A stretch of 32,843 nucleotides of DNA, taken from positions 1 to 32,843 of the forward strand of contig JAGBUS010000111.1 of NCBI GenBank assembly GCA_017630735.1, given 5' to 3'. The notes below the pieces were generated by a model that saw only the letters and a list, made by a program, of their open reading frames with translations, did no database searches and was not told the DNA's origin. Within the stretch, counting starts at the first letter, position 1; each line of letters opens with the position of its first letter. Shown piece after piece: positions 7,945-15,046 of the stretch. Made by a program: the position numbers and the translations under genes. Source of the stretch: Alistipes sp. (GTDB lineage Bacteria; Bacteroidota; Bacteroidia; Bacteroidales; Rikenellaceae).

Positions 7945-9504
7945 TTACTTAAATGAGTCGGGCAAATCATTCTCATACAACACCACATCGCCAATTTTAA
8001 GACGAGGCTGCAGGTCTGCCATAGCCTCGCTAAAAGAAGCAACCGTCGCCACCCTCTCCTCAGGATATCCACCCTCACGAAGGCCCTCGCATATCGCCTC
8101 GCGATTAACCTCGTTTACGACATATACCCTATCGGCATGCGACATTGCTATATCTACACCAAAGGCTTTATTGTTTTCATATTGCTTAGCACCCATCTCT
8201 ACAAATCCAGGGGTTACGACATAACGCGCTCCCTCGGTTGTAAAGCCCGCCAACACCTCAAGTGCCATCTTCGCACCCGTAGGATTTGAGTTATAGGCAT
8301 CATCAAGAATCGTGATACCACCCTGACGGCGCATGCTGAGACGATGCTCAACCTGCTCTATCTGCTTTACAGCACGACGACGCGCCTCAACACCTACACC
8401 CATAGCCTCCGCCACGGCAAGAGCAGCAGTGATATTTAGGATATTACCACGACCCAAGATATGAGTTACGTAGTTATCATCCTTTATTCCATTATGCTCA
8501 ACAGCGAAGCGTGTCTCAACCTCAGAATAGACAACATCCACAGCACGATAGTCTGCCGTCTTGCTCTCAATGCCGTATGTCACAACATTATAGTTGTTCT
8601 GCTCCATATAACGTCGCGCCGCCTCAGAGTCAATATTCACCACACCTACGCCACCTGCAGGAAGTGCATCTATTAGCTCAAACTTTGTTTGTGCCACACC
8701 CTCGATAGTGCCGAATGTCTCAAGGTGCATCTCACCAACCGAAGTGACGATTCCCATTTGTGGCTCCACAAGATCGCAAATCTCCTTAATATCGCCACGC
8801 TGCTTCGCTCCCATCTCCACAATAAAGACCTCGTGATGAGGCTTTAGGTGCTCACGCACAGTACGCACCACACCCAACGTAGTATTGAAATTTCCAGGAG
8901 TCATCAGCACATTGTACTTCTCCGAAAGAATACGATAGAGGAAGTGCTTTGTAGAGGTCTTGCCGAAGCTACCAGTGATGCCTATAATCTTCAAATTAGG
9001 CATAGAGCGCAACATACGCTTAGCATCGTTGTAATACCAGCGCGTGATAGCCGCCTCCAAAGGCTTATTTATGGCATTGGCAATAACGGTCCAATAGTCG
9101 AGAGTAAGAAGCATCATCACTGTTAGGGTATACTCCACAGCATAGATATGTACCAACGTTACGATGGCAGCCGTAAGAATCAAACGTGTAGCAATAAGAC
9201 GCTTAACACGCATTGTATATACCACAGGTAGCTTATACTTAATGGCAAACTCCGAGATGGCGATAATGAGCATCCACACTCCAAATACCGCTAACGTACC
9301 CCAATGCAACGCCACCTTGAACAATATTGCCGAGAGCATAGCCACCATATTAGGGTGCATACGCCACTCTCCCGACTGCTTCAACCAGCGATTATAACGT
9401 TCCACACGATAGGAGTTCTGCTGGAACATCTGCACCGAGTAGCGCATCGTAGCCCATAGATATACGAGCCACACAACAATAAAGATATGTGATATTAGTG
9501 CCAT
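7945..9504 (-). CDS. Membrane-anchored MurF-like Mur ligase
   Basis: A 519-aa protein with an unusual layout. Residues 1-145 are membrane-spanning (hydrophobic stretches at about 3-20, 53-85 and 105-145) and contain the motif MFQQNSYRVERYNRW. Residues 170-519 are a Mur ligase: ATP-binding GITGSFGKTSTK at 175-186, NFNTTLGV, EMGAKQRGDI, HLETFGTIEGVAQTKFEL with the probable carbamylated lysine at about 274, and a DDAYNSNP motif of the MurF type. The normal N-terminal UDP-MurNAc-binding domain of MurF is missing and replaced by the membrane part. Family knowledge says such ligases join an amino acid or dipeptide to a peptide precursor. The architecture suggests action on a membrane-bound (lipid-linked) substrate. 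It lies 3 nt after the hydrolase gene and 22 nt before the Ddl-like gene. Confidence 0.85.
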   Translation of the reverse strand: MALISHIFIVVWLVYLWATMRYSVQMFQQNSYRVERYNRWLKQSGEWRMHPNMVAMLSAILFKVALHWGTLAVFGVWMLIIAISEFAIKYKLPVVYTMRVKRLIATRLILTAAIVTLVHIYAVEYTLTVMMLLTLDYWTVIANAINKPLEAAITRWYYNDAKRMLRSMPNLKIIGITGSFGKTSTKHFLYRILSEKYNVLMTPGNFNTTLGVVRTVREHLKPHHEVFIVEMGAKQRGDIKEICDLVEPQMGIVTSVGEMHLETFGTIEGVAQTKFELIDALPAGGVGVVNIDSEAARRYMEQNNYNVVTYGIESKTADYRAVDVVYSEVETRFAVEHNGIKDDNYVTHILGRGNILNITAALAVAEAMGVGVEARRRAVKQIEQVEHRLSMRRQGGITILDDAYNSNPTGAKMALEVLAGFTTEGARYVVTPGFVEMGAKQYENNKAFGVDIAMSHADRVYVVNEVNREAICEGLREGGYPEERVATVASFSEAMADLQPRLKIGDVVLYENDLPDSFK

Positions 9505-9507
9505 CGG

Positions 9508-10272
9508 TTACTCAATTTTTAGGAACGACATTAGCGATGCACGCCACAACTCCGCCTGCTCCAACATAGCAAAGTGACCTGCACCCTGAGCTACGACCAA
9601 CCCAGCATCAGGGATAAGTCGTTCCATTACATGTGCATCGGAGATAGGCGTTGCAGTATCCTTATCGCCCCAGAAGAGCAATACAGGAGCCTTAATCTTT
9701 GGCATATAAGCACACAAATCCTCGTTTACACACTTCGACAATATGGCACGCATGGTTGCTGTAGCGCGATTGTAGTCCGACGATGCCGAGGCCTTACGAC
9801 GCTGCTCAAGGAGCATCTGCGCCTTCTTCTCGCCGATAAGGATAGGTAACGTATGCTTAAGCAGTTTATATGTATAGACCTTGCGATAGTAGTTCCATGA
9901 GCGGCGAGGCTTGACACCCGCAGCATCGGTGAGCACCACGCGCGCCACCTCATTTCGCGAAGCATAAAGGATCGAAACACGACCACCGAAAGAGTGACCT
10001 ACGAGCGTTGGACGCACAATACCTAACTCCTTTACAAGAGCCTCAATCGAGCATGTATACTCCTCTACACCCCACACCTCATTAGGCTCCTGACTCTTGC
10101 CAAAGCCTGCGAAATCTACCGCTACGACCATAAAATGATCGCGCAACAACTCGATTGTTGCCTGCCAAATATTTCTATCGCAGCCCCATCCATGAAGCAA
10201 TAGAAGCGCATCTCCCTGACCCTCAATAGAGTAGGCAAGTTCTACACCCTTGTATGTATAACGTCTATCCAT
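9508..10272 (-). CDS. Alpha/beta hydrolase
   Basis: A 254-aa cytoplasmic hydrolase of the alpha/beta fold. Visible are the oxyanion-hole region LLLHGWG, the nucleophile elbow GHSFGG, the acid GDKDTATP and the catalytic histidine in GAGHFAM. The triad is complete. There is no signal peptide. The substrate is not visible; the tight coupling to the MurF-like gene (3 nt) suggests an ester, amide or thioester in the same cell-wall step, which is inference. The gene is first in its operon and its start codon lies only 5 nt after the promoter -7 element, so its mRNA may be leaderless. No other in-frame ATG would preserve the first strand. Confidence 0.88.
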   Translation of the reverse strand: MDRRYTYKGVELAYSIEGQGDALLLLHGWGCDRNIWQATIELLRDHFMVVAVDFAGFGKSQEPNEVWGVEEYTCSIEALVKELGIVRPTLVGHSFGGRVSILYASRNEVARVVLTDAAGVKPRRSWNYYRKVYTYKLLKHTLPILIGEKKAQMLLEQRRKASASSDYNRATATMRAILSKCVNEDLCAYMPKIKAPVLLFWGDKDTATPISDAHVMERLIPDAGLVVAQGAGHFAMLEQAELWRASLMSFLKIE

Positions 10273-10277
10273 AAATG

Positions 10278-10306
10278 CAAAGGTACGAAAATTTCTCGTT
10301 TCGCAA
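10278..10306 (-). promoter_or_regulatory. Promoter of the hydrolase/Mur ligase operon
   Basis: On the minus strand a perfect -7 element TACCTTTG (10285-10278) is preceded by CTTG about 18 nt upstream as a weak -33. The -7 element ends 5 nt before the ATG, which predicts transcription starting at or next to the start codon. Confidence 0.65.
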
Positions 10307-10332
10307 GCGAATTATAGGTAAAATTATAATGC

Positions 10333-10381
10333 AAAAAATAACGTCACCAATGGAATAGTCAAACCATTAGTGACGTTATTT
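10333..10381 (-). terminator. Terminator of the TPR/RibH-like operon
   Basis: The 12-bp repeat 10336-10347/10370-10381 (AAATAACGTCAC) plus an inner 5-bp extension forms a hairpin followed on the minus strand by six T (10338-10333). It is 39 nt downstream of the RibH-like stop codon and insulates the hydrolase operon. Confidence 0.88.
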
Positions 10382-10420
10382 ATTTATGGTATTCGAAATA
10401 CCTGTAACGATAAAATAGGC

Positions 10421-10828
10421 TTAGTTTATGCGCTGATTACGATTCTCAGGTGCCTCCATCTCCATTTCATTCTGGAGCACTATCATATCAACGATATTCG
10501 AAGCACACTCCACGCCACCAATCTCAACCACCATATTCCAGTGTATCTGAATCTGAACGATACCGTTCATCACCGATAGAGTACCCATAATACGGTTTTG
10601 TGGTGCGAGGATAATCACGCCATCGACATCGGTATACTCCGCCATAAACTGCGTTGCTATGACCACGTCGTGCGCCGTAGGCACAAACTTTACGACAATA
10701 TTATCGTCCGTGCATCCGAGCATCTGCAGGCTATCGACCAATGGCATCAGGTTCTCGGCATTATACTCCTCAAACTCTCTGACTACGACAACGCCAAACT
10801 TCATATTTGATGCCACCTCCGATATCAT
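10421..10828 (-). CDS. Diverged lumazine synthase (RibH) homologue, probably catalytically inactive
   Basis: A 135-aa protein whose pattern fits 6,7-dimethyl-8-ribityllumazine synthase from end to end. MKFGVVV is the first strand, DDNIVVKFVPTAHDVVIA stands for the NIxVxxVPGxFE region, DVDGVIILAP for the DAVIxLGxVIRG strand, GIVQIQIHWN for the later helix, and GVECASNIVDMI for the C-terminal GDECAxxAIKMI. The catalytic block RGxTxHFDY is replaced (RIMGTLSVMN) and about 30 residues that normally hold the GLLT strand and the phosphate-binding Arg are absent. At 135 aa it is short for RibH. It follows a TPR gene by 21 nt. As I recall, ribH and a TPR gene are also neighbours near recF in other Bacteroidales. 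Enzyme activity is unlikely; a structural or regulatory role is inference. Alternative start: Met9. Confidence 0.7.
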   Translation of the reverse strand: MISEVASNMKFGVVVVREFEEYNAENLMPLVDSLQMLGCTDDNIVVKFVPTAHDVVIATQFMAEYTDVDGVIILAPQNRIMGTLSVMNGIVQIQIHWNMVVEIGGVECASNIVDMIVLQNEMEMEAPENRNQRIN

Positions 10829-10849
10829 CTTATCGTACTAATTTATCAA

Positions 10850-11491
10850 TTACTCAGCGAGATACTTTGTGTATGTCATCTTCAAATCTGGGTACTTAGC
10901 GATAAGGTTCTTGTATACCTCCTGAACCTTGTCGTTGTCGCCCATTGCGCCATATACCAAAGCGAGCTTACGAGCATTGTTCTCGTATGTGAACTCGTCA
11001 TTGCTAGCCTCGATAGCCTTGTTGAAGAGGTCAGCTGCGCTCTGCAAGTCGTTCTCCTCAACAGCGATATCGCCACGAAGAGTATATACAAGCGCATTGA
11101 TAATCTCACCTGCAGCACCCTCAGCGTTAGTGTACTTTGCGAGGTATGCCTTAGCGTTCTCCAAGTCACCAGCCTGAAGATACTCAGCACCCGCCATGTA
11201 AGCAGCAGTGTTAGCAGCCTTAGTGCCAGCATACTCGTCCACGATAGCTACATAAGCAGCCACGTCAGCCTCTGTAGTAAGAGCAACTGTGAGAGCAGCC
11301 TGCGCAGTGTTCTCCTTCTTCTGGTTGCTGCTGTTCATGAAGCTAAGTACCAAATATACAGCCACAGCTGCGATAGTGATACCGATAAGAGTCCAAAGGA
11401 TCTTGTTACCATAGTTGTCGAAGAAAGTCTCCAACTTACCCTTAGTTTCAACCATTAGGTCGTGCTCAGGATTCTGTACTTTGTTTGCCAT
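10850..11491 (-). CDS. Tetratricopeptide-repeat inner-membrane protein (YfgM-like)
   Basis: A 213-aa protein with a short cytoplasmic N terminus, one membrane span at about residues 31-52 (ILWTLIGITIAAVAVYLVLS) and a helical C-terminal part with several TPR-like repeats rich in Ala, Tyr and Leu (for example EYLQAGDLENAKAYLAKYT). This layout matches the YfgM/TPR_21 group, whose E. coli member is an ancillary SecYEG and periplasmic chaperone partner. Function in Bacteroidales is inferred only. It has its own promoter and is transcribed with the RibH-like gene 21 nt downstream. Confidence 0.85.
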   Translation of the reverse strand: MANKVQNPEHDLMVETKGKLETFFDNYGNKILWTLIGITIAAVAVYLVLSFMNSSNQKKENTAQAALTVALTTEADVAAYVAIVDEYAGTKAANTAAYMAGAEYLQAGDLENAKAYLAKYTNAEGAAGEIINALVYTLRGDIAVEENDLQSAADLFNKAIEASNDEFTYENNARKLALVYGAMGDNDKVQEVYKNLIAKYPDLKMTYTKYLAE

Positions 11492-11551
11492 AATAAGTTA
11501 AGTATTTAATTATTTTTTATATTGTTCGTTGTGTTTGGGTTAATCAACTTG

Positions 11552-11587
11552 CAAAAGTACAATAAATTATTTTAATAACATAGCAAA
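11552..11587 (-). promoter_or_regulatory. Promoter of the TPR gene
   Basis: A perfect -7 element TACTTTTG (11559-11552, minus strand) is preceded by TTTG at 11587-11584, spacer 24 nt, somewhat longer than usual. The predicted 5' UTR is about 55 nt. Confidence 0.6.
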
Positions 11588-11628
11588 AAGGAGATTTTTT
11601 CAGCGAAATTTCGGTTACATTAAGTAAG

Positions 11629-11728
11629 TTATAGGTAGTCATAGGGAATAATAGGCAACTATATGGGATTATAGCGAATTACAGAAAACTCCCTATTTCT
11701 CCCTATCATTCCCTATAACTACCCATAA
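11629..11728 (-). repeat. 27-bp hairpin with TAGGGA repeats
   Basis: Arm 11629-11655 pairs with 11702-11728. All 27 positions pair if transcribed from the minus strand (24 Watson-Crick, 3 G-U), while plus-strand RNA would have three A-C mismatches. The 46-nt loop holds more TAGGGA/TCCCTA-like units. It lies between the lipoprotein terminator and the TPR promoter. Confidence 0.7.
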
Positions 11729-11730
11729 AC

Positions 11731-11763
11731 AAAAAAATCGGAGCTCCCGAAAAGGAAGCTCCG
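11731..11763 (-). terminator. Terminator of the BACON lipoprotein gene
   Basis: A 10-bp GC-rich stem (11739-11748 with 11754-11763) with a 5-nt loop, followed on the minus strand by A and seven T (11737-11731). It begins 23 nt after the stop codon. Confidence 0.92.
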
Positions 11764-11786
11764 AAAAAAGGAATGGAATATTGCTA

Positions 11787-14243
11787 TTACCACGCTTTCT
11801 CTACTGTACCATTGAATGTATATGTTGTAGTAGAGTTATCCTCAAGTGTAATCTCAAATGTAAGGTCATTAACAGTACCGCTCAATGTTGACTCAAATGA
11901 TGCATTAATAATGCCAAATTCCTCATCATCATGACCTGGCAATCTCATCTTCTTAACAACGAAACCTGGCTGAGTTGCATAATCACACCATTCGTTATGG
12001 AAATTATAGACACCTGTAGCAATTGCTCCTGTAGACTGATTAACAGAAGTCTGAATAACCCAAAGCCACAAGAATAGACCCTCGTCATTAGACAACTCAA
12101 ACTTAGCTCCCCAGCCTTCGCCCATATCCATATTATTTACACACTTACATGATGTAAACACAGTACTATAGGTCTGACCACCCTGAGCAGCCTTCTTCTT
12201 GCTCTGAGTTACAGCAATATTCTTAGTTAAATCGCCAGCAGTGATAGTGATGGTAGCAGTACGATTCTGCTCCTCATTGTCGTAAGCAGGAGCAGAAACT
12301 GCAAGAGAAGCAGCACCTGGGCGAGTTACTGTGAGCCAGTCAGCATCTACAGTGTAAGTAAAGTCACCATCAATGTTCTTAAGTGTAACATCAACAGTAT
12401 CATTACCACCATCAGCAGTAAACGAAATAGACTCCTTAGAGAGAACAATCTTAGGATCTGTATCCTCAGTTTTAACATATACATACTCCCAATCAAGAGA
12501 TGTCTTGTATGATGCGTTATCATCATTAGCGTAAGAATATACATTGAAGTGATAAGTTGTATTGCTCTTCTGTGCCTCAAACACATACTGAGTATCTGTT
12601 ACAACCTCAATCTTCTCCTCATCATTTGGATTCCACATCTTTACCTGATAACCATCAGCGTGCTCGACTGGATCCCATGCAAGAGTAATAGTCTTACCTG
12701 ACACAGTTGCCTGAACGTTAGATGGAATAGGAAGTTCCTGACGTGGATCTGCAAGATTAAGACCAGTAATAGCACCTGTATATGTAGTGTTTAGAACTTT
12801 TGAGTCATAAGCCAAATCAATAAACTCAATTACATACTCATCATTTACAACAGATACTTCTACTGTTCCGCTTGTAAGATTATATTGGGTCTCTGTTCCC
12901 GCTGGAATAAAGTACGAGAAACCCGCAATCCAGAAGTTGTTTGGAGCTTCTTTCAACATATATGAACCAACAGGAAGCTCAAGTATTGCATTAACAACAT
13001 GGTATGCATTAAGCACCAATGTACCCAAATTCTCACCCTCGAATGTAAGGTAACAATCATAATAATTACCAGCAGTAGCATCTGAAGAAGCGCTAGTAAA
13101 TACAGGAGCCTCCAACTTACCTACATAAGTAAAGTCAACAGTTTGGTTGCCACTTGATGTATAGTTCTTAAGGTGTGCTACGATAGTGTAAACATCGCCA
13201 TCAACAGAAACATCAACACCATTTTGGTTGTAGTACCACTCAATACCGCCAGCAGCGTTAACATCAACACTTGAACCCTGAGACTCAGTCGCAAACTCAA
13301 GAGCAGAATCGCTTGACCATGCCCATACGCCACCATTGAACCAATCCTTCTCAACTGCATCATAGTGACCAGCAACGATAGTCTCAAGACCTGGGTTGAA
13401 AGAGATAGTGATGTTATCCTCAGCATTGTCACCCTCAAAGCGGATAACATTATTGCTCATAGAGGTAATCTTAGTAAGCTGAACATTGAAATCAGCAGGC
13501 TTCTCAACAAGCTCCTTAACACGGAATGCAGAAACCTGACCTACAACAAAAGCAAAGTTCTTCTCTACAGTAACCTCCCTGTAGTATGTCACAGCACCAT
13601 TGCTTGCATATACAGCAAATGACTCAACAGCCTCCATAGCCTCAGTTGTAAACCAGAAGATATTATCCTCAACACTGTTACCGCTGATAGTGTGATTTAG
13701 CTCCTTACCACCACCTACAAGGTTAAGCTTAACCTCTGTAACATTGAATTCAGCAGGAAGACCAACAAGCTCCATCTTACCATAAGCATACTGGTGCTCA
13801 AACGCAAGAGTAGTAGCAGGATATACAGCCTCAGCCTTCAAGCTAATAGTAGGCGTGTTACCCTGGTGATCATCAAAAGATACATACTCGTTAACGGTTG
13901 CAACAATATCGCCAGAAAGAGTCTCATCCTCGAGAAGCTCGAACTCTGGACGGATAATTGCCTTCTTACCAGACTCAAGAACATCCTCCTCTGTCAAGGT
14001 ATAGTAAGTATACTTTTCACCAATCGTAATTTTAACGTTGTCATAAGCCTCCCATACAACAGGGTACTTATTACCGTCCTTCTCGCCGAAAGCAACACGA
14101 GTATCATCGTCTGCCAAATCAGCAACAAACTCCAAAACAACCTTCTTAGTTACAGCATTTACCTCGTTGTTAGACTCGGTACATGCTGTGAATGCCATTG
14201 CAGCTACTGCAACAAGCATCAAATTCTTAAACAAATTCTTCAT
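11787..14243 (-). CDS. Large surface lipoprotein with FnIII and BACON domains
   Basis: An 818-aa secreted lipoprotein. Residues 1-21 are a signal peptide ending in lipobox FTAC, with Cys21 as lipid anchor. Residues 30-245 resemble the N-terminal half of fimbrillin-like proteins (TRVAF, W-x(3)-DNVKI, YPATTL). Residues about 258-375, 385-495 and 692-818 look like three copies of one beta-rich module (an opening strand, a G-x-Y core, a closing y-x-G). A fibronectin type III domain sits at 504-592 (ITLAWDPVEHADGYQVKMW) and a BACON domain at 599-681 (SKESISFTADGG ... ITVTQS-like end). BACON domains in Bacteroidales are usually linked to carbohydrate or mucin binding. No SusC/SusD or enzyme gene is adjacent, so its ligand is unknown. 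It is co-transcribed with the 44-aa gene upstream. Confidence 0.88.
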   Translation of the reverse strand: MKNLFKNLMLVAVAAMAFTACTESNNEVNAVTKKVVLEFVADLADDDTRVAFGEKDGNKYPVVWEAYDNVKITIGEKYTYYTLTEEDVLESGKKAIIRPEFELLEDETLSGDIVATVNEYVSFDDHQGNTPTISLKAEAVYPATTLAFEHQYAYGKMELVGLPAEFNVTEVKLNLVGGGKELNHTISGNSVEDNIFWFTTEAMEAVESFAVYASNGAVTYYREVTVEKNFAFVVGQVSAFRVKELVEKPADFNVQLTKITSMSNNVIRFEGDNAEDNITISFNPGLETIVAGHYDAVEKDWFNGGVWAWSSDSALEFATESQGSSVDVNAAGGIEWYYNQNGVDVSVDGDVYTIVAHLKNYTSSGNQTVDFTYVGKLEAPVFTSASSDATAGNYYDCYLTFEGENLGTLVLNAYHVVNAILELPVGSYMLKEAPNNFWIAGFSYFIPAGTETQYNLTSGTVEVSVVNDEYVIEFIDLAYDSKVLNTTYTGAITGLNLADPRQELPIPSNVQATVSGKTITLAWDPVEHADGYQVKMWNPNDEEKIEVVTDTQYVFEAQKSNTTYHFNVYSYANDDNASYKTSLDWEYVYVKTEDTDPKIVLSKESISFTADGGNDTVDVTLKNIDGDFTYTVDADWLTVTRPGAASLAVSAPAYDNEEQNRTATITITAGDLTKNIAVTQSKKKAAQGGQTYSTVFTSCKCVNNMDMGEGWGAKFELSNDEGLFLWLWVIQTSVNQSTGAIATGVYNFHNEWCDYATQPGFVVKKMRLPGHDDEEFGIINASFESTLSGTVNDLTFEITLEDNSTTTYTFNGTVEKAW

Positions 14244-14257
14244 AGTTGCAATAGTTT

Positions 14258-14392
14258 TTAGAAATCACCATAATCCTCCTCCGTAGCATCCTCGATACTT
14301 GAAGAGAGGCTGAAGCCACACTCAACAACTGTTGAGATAACCTCCAACTCAGGAGCTACATACTCCTGTGAAAAAAAGTTCTTCTTGTTCAT
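14258..14392 (-). CDS. 44-aa peptide of the YxxPELEV type
   Basis: A small gene in front of the lipoprotein: ATG at 14392, TAA at 14258-14260, 14 nt before the next start codon. The product starts MNKKNFFSQEYVAPELEVIS, continues with a short TVVECGFSLSS part and ends in an acidic tail (SIEDATEEDYGDF). Short peptides with Y-x-x-PE-x-E-V near the N terminus and an acidic C terminus are frequent before Bacteroidales surface-lipoprotein operons. Their function is not established. It has no signal peptide and no clear membrane span. Support comes from the promoter at 14496-14503, tight coupling to the lipoprotein, and the recognisable pattern. Confidence 0.75.
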   Translation of the reverse strand: MNKKNFFSQEYVAPELEVISTVVECGFSLSSSIEDATEEDYGDF

Positions 14393-14495
14393 AATAAGTT
14401 TAAATTATAATTAATTATTTGTTTTCTCTGTTTTACACACCTTCCTACGGAAGAAGCTCATTTTGCTTCTCGCACTGAAATATTATTTCAATTTG

Positions 14496-14503
14496 CAAAT
14501 ATA
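14496..14503 (-). promoter_or_regulatory. -7 element of the small peptide/lipoprotein operon
   Basis: Perfect TATATTTG on the minus strand (14503-14496). No TTTG is found at the normal -33 distance. The predicted leader is about 100 nt and contains a small hairpin (AGAAGC...GCTTCT, around 14455-14478). Confidence 0.55.
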
Positions 14504-14614
14504 CGAGATTTTTATCAAATTCATCATGTTTCGTTCTAAAAAATCATTGTTTGGTACGATTTTTATCCGTTTGCGATATTTTTTCGTGTGATTATAGCAC
14601 ATTTTCATTAAAAA

Positions 14615-14718
14615 CGTCATCCTGAGGAGCGGAGCGACGTGAGGATCTACCGTTGTGGCGATGGTACCAGGAGCAACAGATGAAGATTGCCACGGCTTTA
14701 TCAAGCCTCGCAATGACG
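14615..14718. repeat. Dispersed intergenic repeat with CGTCAT/ATGACG ends
   Basis: A 104-bp unit bounded by inverted CGTCAT (14615-14620) and ATGACG (14713-14718). The left part holds CCTGAGGAGCGGAGCGACGTG and the right part GATTGCCACGG...CCTCGCAATGACG. This type of sequence (TCATCCTGAGG..., GATTGCCACG...GCAATGACG) is known as a high-copy non-coding repeat in several bacterial groups including Bacteroidales. It has no coding potential of its own. Confidence 0.75.
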
Positions 14719-14720
14719 AT

Positions 14721-15041
14721 AAAATAAAATATTATTCCTATCTTTGCGAAAAAGAAAGAGAACGTAATGGGAATAAAATACAGAATATCTCTTTAGGTGG
14801 CGATGATATTGGCATTGTATCGTGTAGTGCGATAGAGATGCGAATTAGAACATATTATGATACAAATGGCTACACCATAGCCATGGCGGCAAACCCCACG
14901 AAAGAGATATATTACAGATATGCCACGATGTATGTTCCACGATGCTATCTTATTGACAGCTACGGCATTATAAAGTTCACGACATACGAATATACAGAGG
15001 GCGATGTGGCGCGAATAATTGACGAATACAACAACTTATAG
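14721..15041 (+). pseudogene. Truncated thioredoxin-like (TlpA/redoxin) remnant
   Basis: An open frame reads from the dispersed repeat into a segment that resembles the C-terminal half of a TlpA/redoxin domain: ISLGGDDIGIVSCSAIEMR, then NGYTIAMAANPTKEIYYRYA, VPRCYLIDSYGIIKF (cis-Pro strand and ID-x-x-G-x-I) and a final helix ending at TAG 15039-15041. The N-terminal half with the CxxC active site is missing, and the upstream sequence is repeat DNA. The simplest reading is a gene cut by insertion or deletion at the repeat. The frame is still open, so a short functional gene starting inside is possible but unlikely. Confidence 0.55.
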
Positions 15042-15046
15042 CAAGC

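Noticed and set aside
13794..14261. 155-codon open frame antisense to the BACON lipoprotein
   Set aside because: It lies fully opposite a well-supported lipoprotein gene including its signal peptide, with no recognisable domain.
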